DNA of 64,000 nt from Planctomycetota bacterium (GCA_021776775.1 JAJFFE010000261.1:1-64000); one strand, 5' to 3'. Numbered from the stretch's first letter, positions 52,754 to 62,356 are shown. Notes: a model not told the origin generated them from the letters alone. Program-made: numbers and translations.

Positions 52754-54240
52754 GTGCGACTTGGTACCCGCGAATTCTCGTCGCTGACGACGAAGAGGTT
52801 CAGCGCAACATTCTAGGCGAGATCCTTCGTTCGGCTGGGTACATCGTGGATACCGCGGGCTGTGCGGACGACGCGCTCGAGATCTTCAAGCAAGCTCGCG
52901 GCAGCGAGATCCCGGTCAGCCTGGTGATCACCGACTTGAAAATGCCCGGTAACCAGGAAGGGCTCGAGCTGCTCGCCGCCGTGAAGAAGCTCGACCCCGA
53001 GACGACCGTCATTCTGATGACGGCGTACTCGACGGTCGCGAGCGCGGTAAACGCCATGAAACTTGGCGCGTTGGACTACCTGCCGAAGCCGTTTGACAAA
53101 GAGACTCTGTTGCACGCTGTCGGCCAGGTTCGCGAGAAGCTCTCGCTCAAGCGAGAGAACCAACGTCTTCGCGCCACGATCACGGCCGGCCAGGGTGTTC
53201 GCCGCATGATCGGTGAGCACTCGCGAATGCAGCAGCTCTTTCACATGATCGAGCGCGTGTCGCGTGCGCAAACGAACGCTTTGATTCGAGGAGAGAGCGG
53301 GACCGGTAAAGAGCTGGTTGCGCGAGCGCTTCACTATAGCGGGCCGCGCGCAGCTCAGCCGTTCAGCGCGATCAATTGCGCCGCAATCCCGGAGTCGTTG
53401 ATCGAGAGCGAGCTTTTCGGTCACGAGAAAGGCGCGTTCACTGGAGCGACGTCGGGCAAGGCGGGACGCTTCGAAGAAGTGGGCGAGGGCACGCTCTTCC
53501 TCGACGAGATCGGATCGATGAAATACGACCTGCAAGCGAAGCTCTTGCGGGTTATCCAAGAGCGAGAATTTAGCCGCGTCGGCTCGACCAAGCTGGTGCC
53601 GTTTCACGGTCGGATCGTTGCCGCGACGGCTCAGGACCTCGAGAACGCGGTCTCCGTCGGTGAGTTCCGCGAAGACCTCTACTTCCGACTCAACGTCGTT
53701 ACGTTGGATATCCCGCCGTTGAGAGCGCGGAAGTCCGACATCTCTCTCCTGGTTGATCACTTCCTCGTTCGTTCGGGCGAACGCCTTGGAGTGGGCCCGG
53801 TGACGGTGACCGACGATGTGCTGGAAACGCTTGTCGCCTATGAGTGGCCGGGCAATGTGAGAGAGCTCGAGAACTGTATCGAGCGAATGATGGTGCTGGC
53901 CTTTAGCGACCGTCTCGACGTCGATCTTCTTCCGCCGAACGTGAGCGGTCGGCGTTCTCCCTTCGCCGACACCAAGGGACGCCGCAATGGGTCGAACGGT
54001 TCCGAACTTCTCGATGCCGGTGGTACCTCGGTCGACTCAGCCGGCGGCGGCCGAGTTTCAGAAATCAACTTTTCGCTTCCCGAGAACGGCATTGTTCTCG
54101 AGCAAATGGAAGCCGACCTCATCAAGCAAGCATTGGAGCGCGCAAACGGCCGACTCGAGCCTGCTGCTCAGCTGTTGGGGATCACCTACAAGACGCTCCA
54201 GTACCGAATCAAGAAGTACGACCTCAAAGAACATCTGTGA
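52750..54240 (+). CDS. NtrC-family sigma-54 response regulator
   Basis: A 496-residue two-component regulator. The receiver domain (1-125) carries the phosphoacceptor Asp62 in LVITDLKMPG and the Lys of LPKPFDKE. The AAA+ domain (about 155-390) has Walker A GESGTGKE, the sigma-54 loop GAFTGA and Walker B GTLFLDEIG. A Gly/Ser-rich linker leads to the Fis-type HTH (ANGRLEPAAQLLGITYKTLQYRIKKYDL). It activates RNA polymerase with sigma-54 after phosphorylation, most likely by the kinase encoded just upstream (4-base overlap). The next gene, 80 bases downstream, encodes a large envelope protein and could be a target, but no sigma-54 promoter is evident in the gap. Confidence 0.95.
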   Translation: MSATWYPRILVADDEEVQRNILGEILRSAGYIVDTAGCADDALEIFKQARGSEIPVSLVITDLKMPGNQEGLELLAAVKKLDPETTVILMTAYSTVASAVNAMKLGALDYLPKPFDKETLLHAVGQVREKLSLKRENQRLRATITAGQGVRRMIGEHSRMQQLFHMIERVSRAQTNALIRGESGTGKELVARALHYSGPRAAQPFSAINCAAIPESLIESELFGHEKGAFTGATSGKAGRFEEVGEGTLFLDEIGSMKYDLQAKLLRVIQEREFSRVGSTKLVPFHGRIVAATAQDLENAVSVGEFREDLYFRLNVVTLDIPPLRARKSDISLLVDHFLVRSGERLGVGPVTVTDDVLETLVAYEWPGNVRELENCIERMMVLAFSDRLDVDLLPPNVSGRRSPFADTKGRRNGSNGSELLDAGGTSVDSAGGGRVSEINFSLPENGIVLEQMEADLIKQALERANGRLEPAAQLLGITYKTLQYRIKKYDLKEHL

Positions 54241-54320
54241 AAACACGAACGCCGTAAGGCGCTGAATAAGAGAGGAAGATGTCGGACCGCATACGTTCGG
54301 CTCGACATTAGGAGGCAGCC

Positions 54321-57300
54321 ATGAACAACCTTGTGAAGGCTTTGATCATTGTGGCGATCGTCGTTGGGGCGGTGGTCGGTTTCTTGAACTGGGGCGGCGG
54401 CGACAAGCCCGACGTCTCCTCCGGCGGTGGCACGAAAGCCAGCCAGGTCGCCGGGTCTACAGACAAGACTCCCGCTAAACCGAGCAAGCCGATTCCGGGG
54501 GCGAACGTCGTTCAAATGTCGATCTCGGGAGTGGTTCGCAACGACCAAGATCAGATCGTTTCCGCGGCGACGGTGTACGCCTACGAAACGAGCGGGTCGG
54601 TCGGGCAGACGGAGATGAAGCTGGCGGGCGAGGTCAAGTCCTCGAATGTCGGCGAGTTCACCTTCGATTTGCGTCCCGGAATGTACGAGTTCATCGCTCG
54701 CTATCCCGGCTACCGCGAAGGTCGCGCGACCCGTACTCTGATCGAAGGTCAAACACCCAAGTCGATCGAGTTCGTCCTCTCTAGCGGCCTCACGATTTCC
54801 GGCCGGGTGCTGGGCTTGGGCGGCGAGGGAATCGCAGGTGCTAGCGTCTCCGTTTTCCTCGAGCGAGCCGAAGAGAACGCTACTCTTCAAGACAGTCTCA
54901 TCCTCTTGCTCAAGCTCGACGAGCTGAAGCGTGAAGAGGCGATCATCGCGAGGAGCGATGCGAACGGCTACTACCAGCTCGAAGGTCTCGAAGATACGAG
55001 CTACCGCATGAGAGTGCTGGCCAGTGGGCACGCTCCTGCGGGCCGCCGCTACGTTCGCGCAGGAAGTCGTGACGTCGACTTCTCGTTGAACATTGGTGGT
55101 CAGTTAACAGGCACGGTGCTCTCGTCCGATGGAGGAGCGCTGAGCGGGGCAGGCGTCTATGTCTACCGGCAGCAAACCGAAGACATTATCGAGGTCGTCC
55201 TCCAACGGCTGTACCCGCCCATCGCCTCCACGACGAGTGACTCTTCCGGCGGATACGTTTTCGATCAACTCGGCGGTGGCGGTGAGTACCGAATCGTCGC
55301 GACGGCCGCTGGCCACCAACCGCGGGAGATCGAAAAGGTCGTCGTGCAGACCGGCGGAGACACTCCGCTGGACTTGACGCTCAGCGTCGGGAACACGATC
55401 ACGGGGATTGTCTACGACCCGAGCGGCGCGCCGCTGCACGGGGCTCGCGTCAAAGCGAACCTGACTGGCGCCCGAAGTCAGTCGACTCAGCTATCGCTCA
55501 CGGACGAAGGCGTTCTTACCGACGCAGACGGGCGCTTCGGTTTCGACACGCTCGAAGGCGGTGAGTACCGCGTCGTCGCGAGTCACGAAGAGTACGCGAC
55601 GTTTCAACAGCAGAAGGTGAAGCCGGATTCGGCCGAGTTGTCGATTTCCCTCACCGAGGGTGGCGCCATCGGCGGCATGGTTCGCGATTCGAACGACGGC
55701 TCGCCGATTGCCGGCGCGGTTGTCAAAGTGCAAGACATCGCCGGTATCGAGAAGAAGGCGACCAGTGATGGTAGCGGCCGCTACTTGGTGCGCGGAGTCT
55801 CCGTTCCCAAGCGCGGTGAAGCTCGCCTCGGTTGCGAAGCCGAGGGTTACGCACGCGAAGGAAATGCCCGATCGACGGTTGCCGAAGGGCAACTCAGTGA
55901 CGGCGTCGACTTCGCCATGCGCAAGAACGGGATTGTCTCGGGCGTCGTGCTCGACAGCCTCGGGAAGCGCGTCTCCGGCGCGCGAGTAGAGGTCAAACGG
56001 CAGAACGATCCGTCGATGCCGATCTCCGTCACCGTGGGTGGACCGGTGCGTTCAGGGTCTGACGGTTCTTACACGATTGAAAATGTCGCTCCCGGCGAGG
56101 CTAACTTCGTTCTCGCGAGTCACAGAGAGTACCTCGACATTGAGTCGGAGCCGTTCGACCTCGCCCCTGACGGCCGTGTCGACGGTATTGAAGTCGCTCT
56201 GCGAATGGGCGGCGCGATTTCAGGCGTGGTTGTCGACGATCAGAACCAGCCGCTCGAAGGAGCGACGGTTGCGATCAAAGATGAACGCATGGGTGACGTG
56301 CCGCTCGAGAGTCTCGAGAAGCAGGCGAAGGCCGACGCTTCCGGCGCTTACACGATTCGCAGTATCGAAGCCGGGGACGCGACCTTGGTTGCTCATCTCG
56401 ATGGCTATCTACGAATCGAAATCAGTGGCATCACCGTCGTCGAAGGACGCACCACTGAAGGCATGACGATTCACCTGACCCAAGGCGCTTCGCTCTCCGG
56501 CTACATCGTCGACAGCGACGATCAGCCGATCGTGGGCGTCAAAGTGACGGTGATCGACACTAGCGAGGGGCTCAACAAGCCGACTCGTCGCACCGATTCG
56601 AACGGATTCTACGAGTTCAACGAGCTCGGTCGCTTCCCGGTGCAGGTCAACTTAGAGAAGCAGGGCTACTCGAAGGACCAGCGTCACGAGGTCCCGGTCA
56701 ACACCGAGAACAACAACTTCGTGCTTCGTCGTCTCGGCACGCTGGTCGGCACCGCAATCAACCAGCATGGTGAGCCTCTGAAGACGTTCAGCGTGGCGCC
56801 GAAGGTCGATCAAGACGGTCGTCAACTTCAGCGCCAGCCCCCGAGAACGTTCAACACTACGGACGGCCGGTTCGAGTATCCGGGCGTCAACTCGGGGACC
56901 TACACGATTGTTCTCGGGTGTCCGGGTTTCGCGGCGACGACGCTCGAGAGCATCGTTGTCCAAGAAGACCTCGTCACCGACCTCGGTAACGTGACTCTCT
57001 ACGAAGGCGGGAAGACGGCCGGCGTAGTCATCGACAAGACGACTGGGGCGCCGGTCTTCGGGGCGACGATCCACGTCAAGGGCAGCACGTCCATGTTGTC
57101 GAACCCGTTCACTGGGAATCGCGGCGGCGGTCGCCCAGTGCGTCGCGGCGGGCAAGCCAATCGCTCGCGCACCGACAAAAACGGGGCGTACATGATCGAG
57201 GGTTTGGCGGAAGACGTTGTCACGGTGGAAATCACCCATCGCAACTTCATGAAGCTCCACGTCGAGCTTCGGGCAGGCGAGATGGACGCCGAGATCCTGC

Positions 57301-57635
57301 TCTCGCGCGGAGGAATCATCGAAGGCGAAGTGTTGAGCGCCTCGACCGGCGCCGGATTGCCCGGTATCCAGCTGTTCCTCACGGGGAACGGCGCGAGCAG
57401 TCGTCAGGTGACCGACCGCAAAGGGTCCTTCACGTTCAGCGGTCTCGAAGATGGTGAGTATCAGGTTCGAGCCACGACCTTCGGATTGGTCGGGGCCAAC
57501 GGTGGCTCGATTCGAGACGCCGAGATCCACACCGTCGTCGTGAGGAACGCGGCAGCCGAGTACCTCACCATTTCCTACGCCGGCGAAGTGCCGGACAAGG
57601 CCGGAGGCGGTCGCGGGAACGGGCGAGGCAACTAG
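54321..57635 (+). CDS. Large carboxypeptidase-regulatory-like (CarboxypepD_reg) repeat protein
   Basis: A 1104-residue protein anchored by one N-terminal TM helix (ALIIVAIVVGAVVGFLNWG). The remainder is about ten repeats of the prealbumin-like CarboxypepD_reg fold, each recognisable by starts such as ISGVVRNDQDQIVSAATVYAY, ISGRVLGLGGEGIAGASV, LTGTVLSSDGGALSGAGVYVY, GIVYDPSGAPLHGARVKA and SGVVVDDQNQPLEGATVAI, closing with YxIxxLExGEYxL-type segments. Such arrays are surface or periplasmic and bind proteins or glycans; no peptidase active site is present. AGGAGG precedes the ATG by about 5 bases. The C-terminus is Gly/Arg-rich. No partner enzyme is adjacent. Confidence 0.82.
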   Translation: MNNLVKALIIVAIVVGAVVGFLNWGGGDKPDVSSGGGTKASQVAGSTDKTPAKPSKPIPGANVVQMSISGVVRNDQDQIVSAATVYAYETSGSVGQTEMKLAGEVKSSNVGEFTFDLRPGMYEFIARYPGYREGRATRTLIEGQTPKSIEFVLSSGLTISGRVLGLGGEGIAGASVSVFLERAEENATLQDSLILLLKLDELKREEAIIARSDANGYYQLEGLEDTSYRMRVLASGHAPAGRRYVRAGSRDVDFSLNIGGQLTGTVLSSDGGALSGAGVYVYRQQTEDIIEVVLQRLYPPIASTTSDSSGGYVFDQLGGGGEYRIVATAAGHQPREIEKVVVQTGGDTPLDLTLSVGNTITGIVYDPSGAPLHGARVKANLTGARSQSTQLSLTDEGVLTDADGRFGFDTLEGGEYRVVASHEEYATFQQQKVKPDSAELSISLTEGGAIGGMVRDSNDGSPIAGAVVKVQDIAGIEKKATSDGSGRYLVRGVSVPKRGEARLGCEAEGYAREGNARSTVAEGQLSDGVDFAMRKNGIVSGVVLDSLGKRVSGARVEVKRQNDPSMPISVTVGGPVRSGSDGSYTIENVAPGEANFVLASHREYLDIESEPFDLAPDGRVDGIEVALRMGGAISGVVVDDQNQPLEGATVAIKDERMGDVPLESLEKQAKADASGAYTIRSIEAGDATLVAHLDGYLRIEISGITVVEGRTTEGMTIHLTQGASLSGYIVDSDDQPIVGVKVTVIDTSEGLNKPTRRTDSNGFYEFNELGRFPVQVNLEKQGYSKDQRHEVPVNTENNNFVLRRLGTLVGTAINQHGEPLKTFSVAPKVDQDGRQLQRQPPRTFNTTDGRFEYPGVNSGTYTIVLGCPGFAATTLESIVVQEDLVTDLGNVTLYEGGKTAGVVIDKTTGAPVFGATIHVKGSTSMLSNPFTGNRGGGRPVRRGGQANRSRTDKNGAYMIEGLAEDVVTVEITHRNFMKLHVELRAGEMDAEILLSRGGIIEGEVLSASTGAGLPGIQLFLTGNGASSRQVTDRKGSFTFSGLEDGEYQVRATTFGLVGANGGSIRDAEIHTVVVRNAAAEYLTISYAGEVPDKAGGGRGNGRGN

Positions 57636-57700
57636 GCTCGGCGTAAGAGCGGAGGCATCGAGCACGGCCTTGGGCCGATAAATGCCTCTTAAGTACTTTT

Positions 57701-57738
57701 TTGAGGGCCACTTGAGATCATTCTCGGGTGGCCCTCAA
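57701..57738. terminator. 11-bp inverted repeat between the repeat protein and the FlgM-like gene
   Basis: TTGAGGGCCAC pairs perfectly with GTGGCCCTCAA around a 17-base loop. A T-run precedes the stem on the plus strand, so it is only partly terminator-like; it could also act as a protein-binding site. Confidence 0.4.
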
Positions 57739-57858
57739 GTCTTGTCCGTCGGTCGCCGATCAACGTTACGGGAGAAGCATACCCAGAGGCGGACTTCGCC
57801 TTGGTCGCAGGGAACGCGACCGGCTGATCCCACCGAACACCAGAAGAGAGGGATCTTC

Positions 57859-58146
57859 ATGAACGTACCCAACACCGGTGGTCTCGATGGCGCCCGTCCC
57901 GTCCAACCGATTCGTCCCGTGCGCGATGCCCAGCGCGCCTACCAGACGCAAGAGCCCGCCCGAGGTGAGCGCGCAGATAGCGCTGACATCTCGCAAGAAG
58001 CGAAGATGCTCAAGCAGGTGAGTGAGCTTCCCGAAGTCCGGCAGGACAGAATCAATGAGCTCAAGGCGTTGATCGATTCCGGTCAGTTCGAGACCGAGGA
58101 GCGAGTTCGTGGCGCGGTCAATCGCATGATCGACGAGAGTCTCTAG
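57859..58146 (+). CDS. flgM: FlgM-like anti-sigma factor
   Basis: A 95-residue protein, the size of FlgM. The C-terminal half DISQEAKMLKQVSELPEVRQDRINELKALIDSGQFETEERVRGAVNRMIDESL (given here in parts: SELPEVRQDRINELKALI and RVRGAVNRMIDESL) fits FlgM, with the conserved leucine helix and end. The N-terminus is Pro/Arg-rich and probably disordered, as in FlgM. In flagellated bacteria it holds back sigma-28 until it is exported through the hook-basal body. No flagellar genes are near, so the gene is an orphan here. GAGAGGG lies 7 bases before ATG 57859; the longer in-frame ORF upstream has no coding features. Confidence 0.82.
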   Translation: MNVPNTGGLDGARPVQPIRPVRDAQRAYQTQEPARGERADSADISQEAKMLKQVSELPEVRQDRINELKALIDSGQFETEERVRGAVNRMIDESL

Positions 58147-58465
58147 CCCGGGCTGGCCCAACCACGATTGTTCCTCGACGGTGCAGACTATCCTGATCTC
58201 TCGGTAAGCCGACCTCGCTTCGCTCGCTGGTCCCGAAACCAGCGTTTGCACGAAGCGGGGGCGGCGCTACCATGCCACGCAACTCGGCCGGGCCTCTAAC
58301 GCCGAGTCTCCCGATCCAATGAAGGTCGAAGACGTGGCTGAACCTCACTCGACATCCGAAGACCCGACATCCGAGCGCATGATGTTGGCCGGTCAGCACG
58401 ATGGTGCGGTTGGTATTCTCCGACCGGATCCCGACCTACCCCCTGGCACGCGAGTTCGGTGAGCC
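58147..58465. other. 319-base intergenic region before recN
   Basis: It contains a 47-codon ORF (58319-58462) ending 3 bases before recN, listed separately, and an ambiguous GC-rich stretch. No promoter motif stands out; a LexA-type SOS box was looked for and not found. Confidence 0.4.
58319..58462 (+). CDS. Short ORF directly upstream of recN, uncertain
   Basis: A 47-codon ORF (MKVEDVAEPHSTSEDPTSER, then MMLAGQHDGAVGILRPDPDL...) ends 3 bases before the recN start. No Shine-Dalgarno is seen at its ATG and the product has no domain. The segment SERMMLAGQ faintly recalls the start of sugar O-acetyltransferases, which would make it a relic. It may equally be chance. Confidence 0.25.
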   Translation: MKVEDVAEPHSTSEDPTSERMMLAGQHDGAVGILRPDPDLPPGTRVR

Positions 58466-60250
58466 ATGCTCCGTCAGCTGTCCATCACGAACCTAGGTCT
58501 CATCGAAACGGCCGAGATCGAGTTCAACACAGGGTTACAAGTCGTTACCGGGGAGACCGGGGTCGGTAAGTCCCTTCTCGTCAACTCGCTGGCGATCTTG
58601 GCCGGAGCGCGCGTCAAGTCCGATTGGATTCGTCGGGGCTGTGACGAAGCGCGGGTGGTCGGGTACTTTTCGATCGACGACGAGCCTCGCGCTGCCCAGA
58701 TCGATGAGCTCACAGGTCTCAACTGTCGTGAGGACGGAGTGCGGGTCGAGCGTCGTCTCCGTGAGGGGGGTCGCCATCGCACGCTCATCAACGGCGAGGA
58801 GATTCCACTCTCGATGCTCCGGCGCATCGGCGCGTTGATCGTCGAAATCCACGGCCAGCGGGCCCAGCTTTCTCTGTTGGAGCCCGCCGCGCAGCTAGAC
58901 GTCGTGGACCGGTTCGCGAGCTTGATGCCGCAGCGCAAGGCGTTCGCAGAGGCGTACCGTGCGGTCGTCAAACGCGCGCAAGAAATCGATCGGCTGCTGC
59001 ACAGTCAGCGTGAACGAAACGATCGCCGCGTCTTCTTGACCCATGTGCTCGCCGAGCTGGAGGAGGCTGAGTTGCAGCCGGGCGAGCGTGAGTCACTCGA
59101 GCAGGGTCTCGGGCTACTCGAAGAGCGTGAGCGCGTTCTGTCCACCGTGTCGGAGACGCTTCACGAGTTGCTCGACTCCGACGACAGCGTGCTGGATCGG
59201 CTCTCGCGTCGCGAGCGTGAGGTCGAGGTGTTCGCCGATCTTCATGCCGGACTGAAGGAATTCGTCAGCGCTATCGGCGCCGCGCGCGCCTCCCTCGACG
59301 AGGGGTTGCGGTCTCTCCAGACGACTCAGGACGACCTCGACAGGGATCCCGCTGCGCTCGAAGAGTCCCGATCCCGTCTCGATCGATTGGTGGAACTCGA
59401 AGAGCGCTACCGGCGCACCGCCGACGAATTGATTCGCTACCGCGAGGAAGTGCGAGCCGAGCTCGACGCGATCGTCGAGGGCGACGAGCAGCTACCGGAG
59501 TTGCAGGCTGCGTTCGATACGGATTTGGCGGATCTCGCCAAGCGCTCCCGTACCTTGACGCGTCGCCGTCGCGCGGCGGCGAAGAAGTTGTCTCAGAGTA
59601 TCGGCACGGCTCTTGGCGATTTGGGAATGCCGGCGGCCACGCTCACGGTATCGGTCGACGCAGTGGCGGAGGCCGACGACAAAATGGCGAACTCCGTGGT
59701 GCCGGACGAGGATCCGATGATACAGTCGGATGACGAACCTCGAACTGAGACTGGGTTGGCCAAGGGTCGGCTGACCGCGTTCGAGGCAACCGGCTCCGAT
59801 CGAGTCGAGTTCTTGTTCGGTCCCAACCCGGGTGAGCCGCCGCGTCCGCTGAGACGGATTGCATCGGGCGGGGAGCTGTCTCGGGTCATGTTGGCGATCG
59901 AAAGCGAACTGGCGACGGCTGATCGTGTACCGGTGCTCGTGTTCGACGAGATCGACTCCGGAGTCGGGGGTCGTTTGGGAACAGAGATCGGCCGCAAGCT
60001 TCGGGATCTAGGCGCACATCACCAAGTGTTTTGCGTGACTCACTTGCCCCAAGTTGCATGCTTCGGCGCCGATCACTTCCACGTCGATAAGAGTGTTACC
60101 CGCGGACGAACAAAGACTGAAGTGCGGGTGCTGACAGGCGAAGAGCGCGAGCGCGAGCTCGCTGCGATGATCCGAGGGAGCGCTGAAAGCGCGACCTCGC
60201 GAACTGAGGCCAGGGAGATGCTCGAGGATGCCCTCCGCGAGACGACATAG
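58466..60250 (+). CDS. recN: DNA repair protein RecN
   Basis: A 594-residue SMC-like ATPase of the RecN family, of slightly larger than usual size. The N-terminal ATPase half begins LRQLSITNLGLIETAEIEF and has Walker A GETGVGKS. A central coiled-coil arm with many Glu/Arg heptads runs from about residue 150 to 370. The C-terminal half has the signature RIASGGELSRVMLAIES, Walker B VLVFDEIDSGVGG and the switch His of VFCVTHLPQVA. RecN acts at double-strand breaks, tethering ends before recombination. It lies in a gene group with the STAS protein, but no SOS box is recognisable. Confidence 0.95.
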   Translation: MLRQLSITNLGLIETAEIEFNTGLQVVTGETGVGKSLLVNSLAILAGARVKSDWIRRGCDEARVVGYFSIDDEPRAAQIDELTGLNCREDGVRVERRLREGGRHRTLINGEEIPLSMLRRIGALIVEIHGQRAQLSLLEPAAQLDVVDRFASLMPQRKAFAEAYRAVVKRAQEIDRLLHSQRERNDRRVFLTHVLAELEEAELQPGERESLEQGLGLLEERERVLSTVSETLHELLDSDDSVLDRLSRREREVEVFADLHAGLKEFVSAIGAARASLDEGLRSLQTTQDDLDRDPAALEESRSRLDRLVELEERYRRTADELIRYREEVRAELDAIVEGDEQLPELQAAFDTDLADLAKRSRTLTRRRRAAAKKLSQSIGTALGDLGMPAATLTVSVDAVAEADDKMANSVVPDEDPMIQSDDEPRTETGLAKGRLTAFEATGSDRVEFLFGPNPGEPPRPLRRIASGGELSRVMLAIESELATADRVPVLVFDEIDSGVGGRLGTEIGRKLRDLGAHHQVFCVTHLPQVACFGADHFHVDKSVTRGRTKTEVRVLTGEERERELAAMIRGSAESATSRTEAREMLEDALRETT

Positions 60251-60322
60251 TGGGAGCGAGTCGCGCTCCATTGCTCGTGAGTCAATGTCGTGCACGCCAA
60301 CGTTAGTGCCCGCCGGCTCCGC

Positions 60323-60352
60323 CCTGCGACGTGACGCCCTGCGACGTGACGC
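60323..60352. repeat. Two perfect 15-base tandem repeats
   Basis: CCTGCGACGTGACGC occurs twice in a row, with a partial third copy (TTTGCGAC), in the gap between recN and the STAS gene. It has no evident role. Confidence 0.75.
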
Positions 60353-60439
60353 TTTGCGACTCCGCACTCCCCGACTCCACGAGAGGCTTCGTCATGAAGA
60401 CGGCCTTGTCGGTTGTCACACTGCGGCTCGGAGCGAGTC

Positions 60440-60958
60440 ATGGTGAACTGGAGCGATCGCGGCCACGTCTTGGTGACCCGAGACAAAGAGGTCGTTTACG
60501 CGCAGATCGTCGGTCTCGGCAACATGAACAACTGCGCGCCGTTTCAGGAGTACACCATTCGCGCTCGACGCAATGGGGTGCGGAACTTCGTTTTGGACTT
60601 CTCCAAGTGCGACGGTCTCGATTCGACATTTCTCGGCGTGCTCGTCAGTATCGCGCTCGGTGACGGTGAGCCGTCGCAAGTCGTCGTGATCAACCTCTCG
60701 GAATCGGTACAGCGCACCATCGACGAAATCGGCATCGATCGGCTCATGACCGTTCATTGTGGCGCCACCGCGCTTCCTGAGATTCCGCTGCAGCAGTTGC
60801 AGCCCATCGAGGAGTCGGACATCCAACACGCGGAGCGCATGCTTGCCGCGCACGAGTTGCTCTGCCAAGTGGAGCCCAAGAATCTCGATCAATTCGGAGC
60901 GTTCCTCAGCATGCTTCGCAGCGAGCTCGATTCCGGCAACCAGCGCCGCAGCGGCTGA
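60440..60958 (+). CDS. STAS-domain protein (anti-anti-sigma-like)
   Basis: A 172-residue protein. The first 105 residues are a STAS domain: VNWSDRGHVLVTRDKEVVYAQIVGL, then FVLDFSKCDGLDSTFLGVLVSIAL with the DST sequence at the position where SpoIIAA-type anti-anti-sigma factors are phosphorylated on Ser. VVVINLSESVQRTIDEIGIDRL closes the fold. The C-terminal 65 residues (SDIQHAERMLAAHELLCQVEPKN) form an extra helical extension absent from classical members. It would bind a Ser kinase/anti-sigma factor; no such gene is adjacent. ATG 60440 follows GGAG by 6 bases, in preference to a GTG/ATG 27 bases upstream. Confidence 0.85.
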   Translation: MVNWSDRGHVLVTRDKEVVYAQIVGLGNMNNCAPFQEYTIRARRNGVRNFVLDFSKCDGLDSTFLGVLVSIALGDGEPSQVVVINLSESVQRTIDEIGIDRLMTVHCGATALPEIPLQQLQPIEESDIQHAERMLAAHELLCQVEPKNLDQFGAFLSMLRSELDSGNQRRSG

Positions 60959-61030
60959 CTCCCATCTCGTCTAGTCTTCTGGCACGAGACCGCCGATAAC
61001 ATGGCGTGATGTTCCGTCGAAGGGCCGTGA

Positions 61031-62047
61031 ATGAACCGTCGAGTTGTGAATTCCCCGATTCGCCTCCAGCCGATCTTGGTGCCGAGAGTGTGGGGCGGCG
61101 ATCGCATCGTCAAAGAGATCCATCCGAGTCTTCGATCGAGTGCCGGGGACCTGCCCATCGGCGAAAGTTGGGAAGTCTCGGACGTCGGCGACGACCCCGC
61201 TTACCACTCCCGAGTCGTCGACGGCCCGGCCGCTGGTGAGACGCTACGTTCTCTCATCGAGCACGACCCGCCGGCGATGCTCGGCGACAAGGTTCACCGG
61301 GAGGGCGAAGCAGCGCGGCTTCCGCTCCTGTTCAAGTTCCTCGACGCGAAGGCTCCGCTTTCCGTTCAGGTGCATCCGTCCGATGAGCTCGTCGCCCGGG
61401 CCGGGTTACACGGCGAAGCGGGGAAGACCGAAGCGTGGTTCATTCTCGACAGCGACCCGGACGCCTGGATCGTGCACGGTCTCGAGGGAGTCGAGTACCA
61501 AGAGTACTTGGCGCTGGCGCGCGGCGGCCGCGGCTCCGAGGGGCTGCGGCGGGTCACGTTGGACAAGGGAGACCTGGTGTACCTGCCGTCGGGCACGGTC
61601 CACGCTATCGGCCCTGGCTTGCTGCTCGCCGAGATTCAGCAGTCATCGGATAGCACGTATCGTCTGTACGACTGGGATCGTCTCGGTCTCGACGGACAGC
61701 CGCGCACGCTTCACCTCGACGAAGCGGCGCTCGTCGAGCCGCCGGAACTTCTTTCGTGCCCCTATCCGGGAGGCCCCACGGTCGACTCCTGGACCGACCG
61801 ATTGCCGGACACCGCCGCCCCGTTCACGATCGACGAGGTGAGAAGTTCCGACCCGGTCTCGCTGGCCTCCATCCCTGGGTACTTTTCTATCTTCTGCCTG
61901 CTCAGTGGTTTGGCTTCGATCGAACTGGGCGGCGGCCCGGTGGAGATCAACGCTGGCGACGTGTTCTTCGTCCCGGCGGGCTGTGCCGGCGTACGGCTGA
62001 TTCCGCGGGACTCGGCTATACACGGGCTGTGGATGTCGCCCCGTTGA
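61031..62047 (+). CDS. manA: Mannose-6-phosphate isomerase, class I
   Basis: A 338-residue type I phosphomannose isomerase, interconverting mannose 6-phosphate and fructose 6-phosphate in the cytoplasm and so feeding GDP-mannose and surface polysaccharides. The zinc ligands are recognisable: Gln113 and His115 in SVQVHPSDE, Glu134 in GKTEAWFIL and His191 in SGTVHAIGPG. The start VNSPIRLQPILVPRVWGGDRI matches the family, and the downstream half is a second cupin ending GDVFFVPAGCAGVRLIP. The length is typical of the short bacterial form. Adjacent genes give no further pathway context. Confidence 0.95.
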   Translation: MNRRVVNSPIRLQPILVPRVWGGDRIVKEIHPSLRSSAGDLPIGESWEVSDVGDDPAYHSRVVDGPAAGETLRSLIEHDPPAMLGDKVHREGEAARLPLLFKFLDAKAPLSVQVHPSDELVARAGLHGEAGKTEAWFILDSDPDAWIVHGLEGVEYQEYLALARGGRGSEGLRRVTLDKGDLVYLPSGTVHAIGPGLLLAEIQQSSDSTYRLYDWDRLGLDGQPRTLHLDEAALVEPPELLSCPYPGGPTVDSWTDRLPDTAAPFTIDEVRSSDPVSLASIPGYFSIFCLLSGLASIELGGGPVEINAGDVFFVPAGCAGVRLIPRDSAIHGLWMSPR

Positions 62048-62356
62048 GCAGACCCCCAATTGACCGACGACGGCTCGAACGCTAACCTCGTCCGACTGCG
62101 ACGCTTCGGCGTCAACCTGCCTTCGCTTCCCGTCGGTGCACTTTTGCTTCGCACCATCGTTCGACGACGCAGCGCTGGGAAGCGGCGAACGATCGGTTTG
62201 GTTCTGGCACACACACGCCGAGCTAGACCGTAATCATTAACAGAACGACATCGTCATCATCATTGAACGACACTGTCGATTCGAGTCACACGTCGTCGCG
62301 ATTCGCGCCGACGTCGCGCCTCTGCGGAGTGCGTGCCCTCGAGAAAGGTAGTTTCG
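62048..62356. other. 309-base intergenic region
   Basis: No gene is supported. A 57-codon ORF from a TTG at 62060 has no coding features. The AT-rich part near 62232-62256 could hold the promoter for the following genes, but I see no clear -35/-10 pair. Confidence 0.45.
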
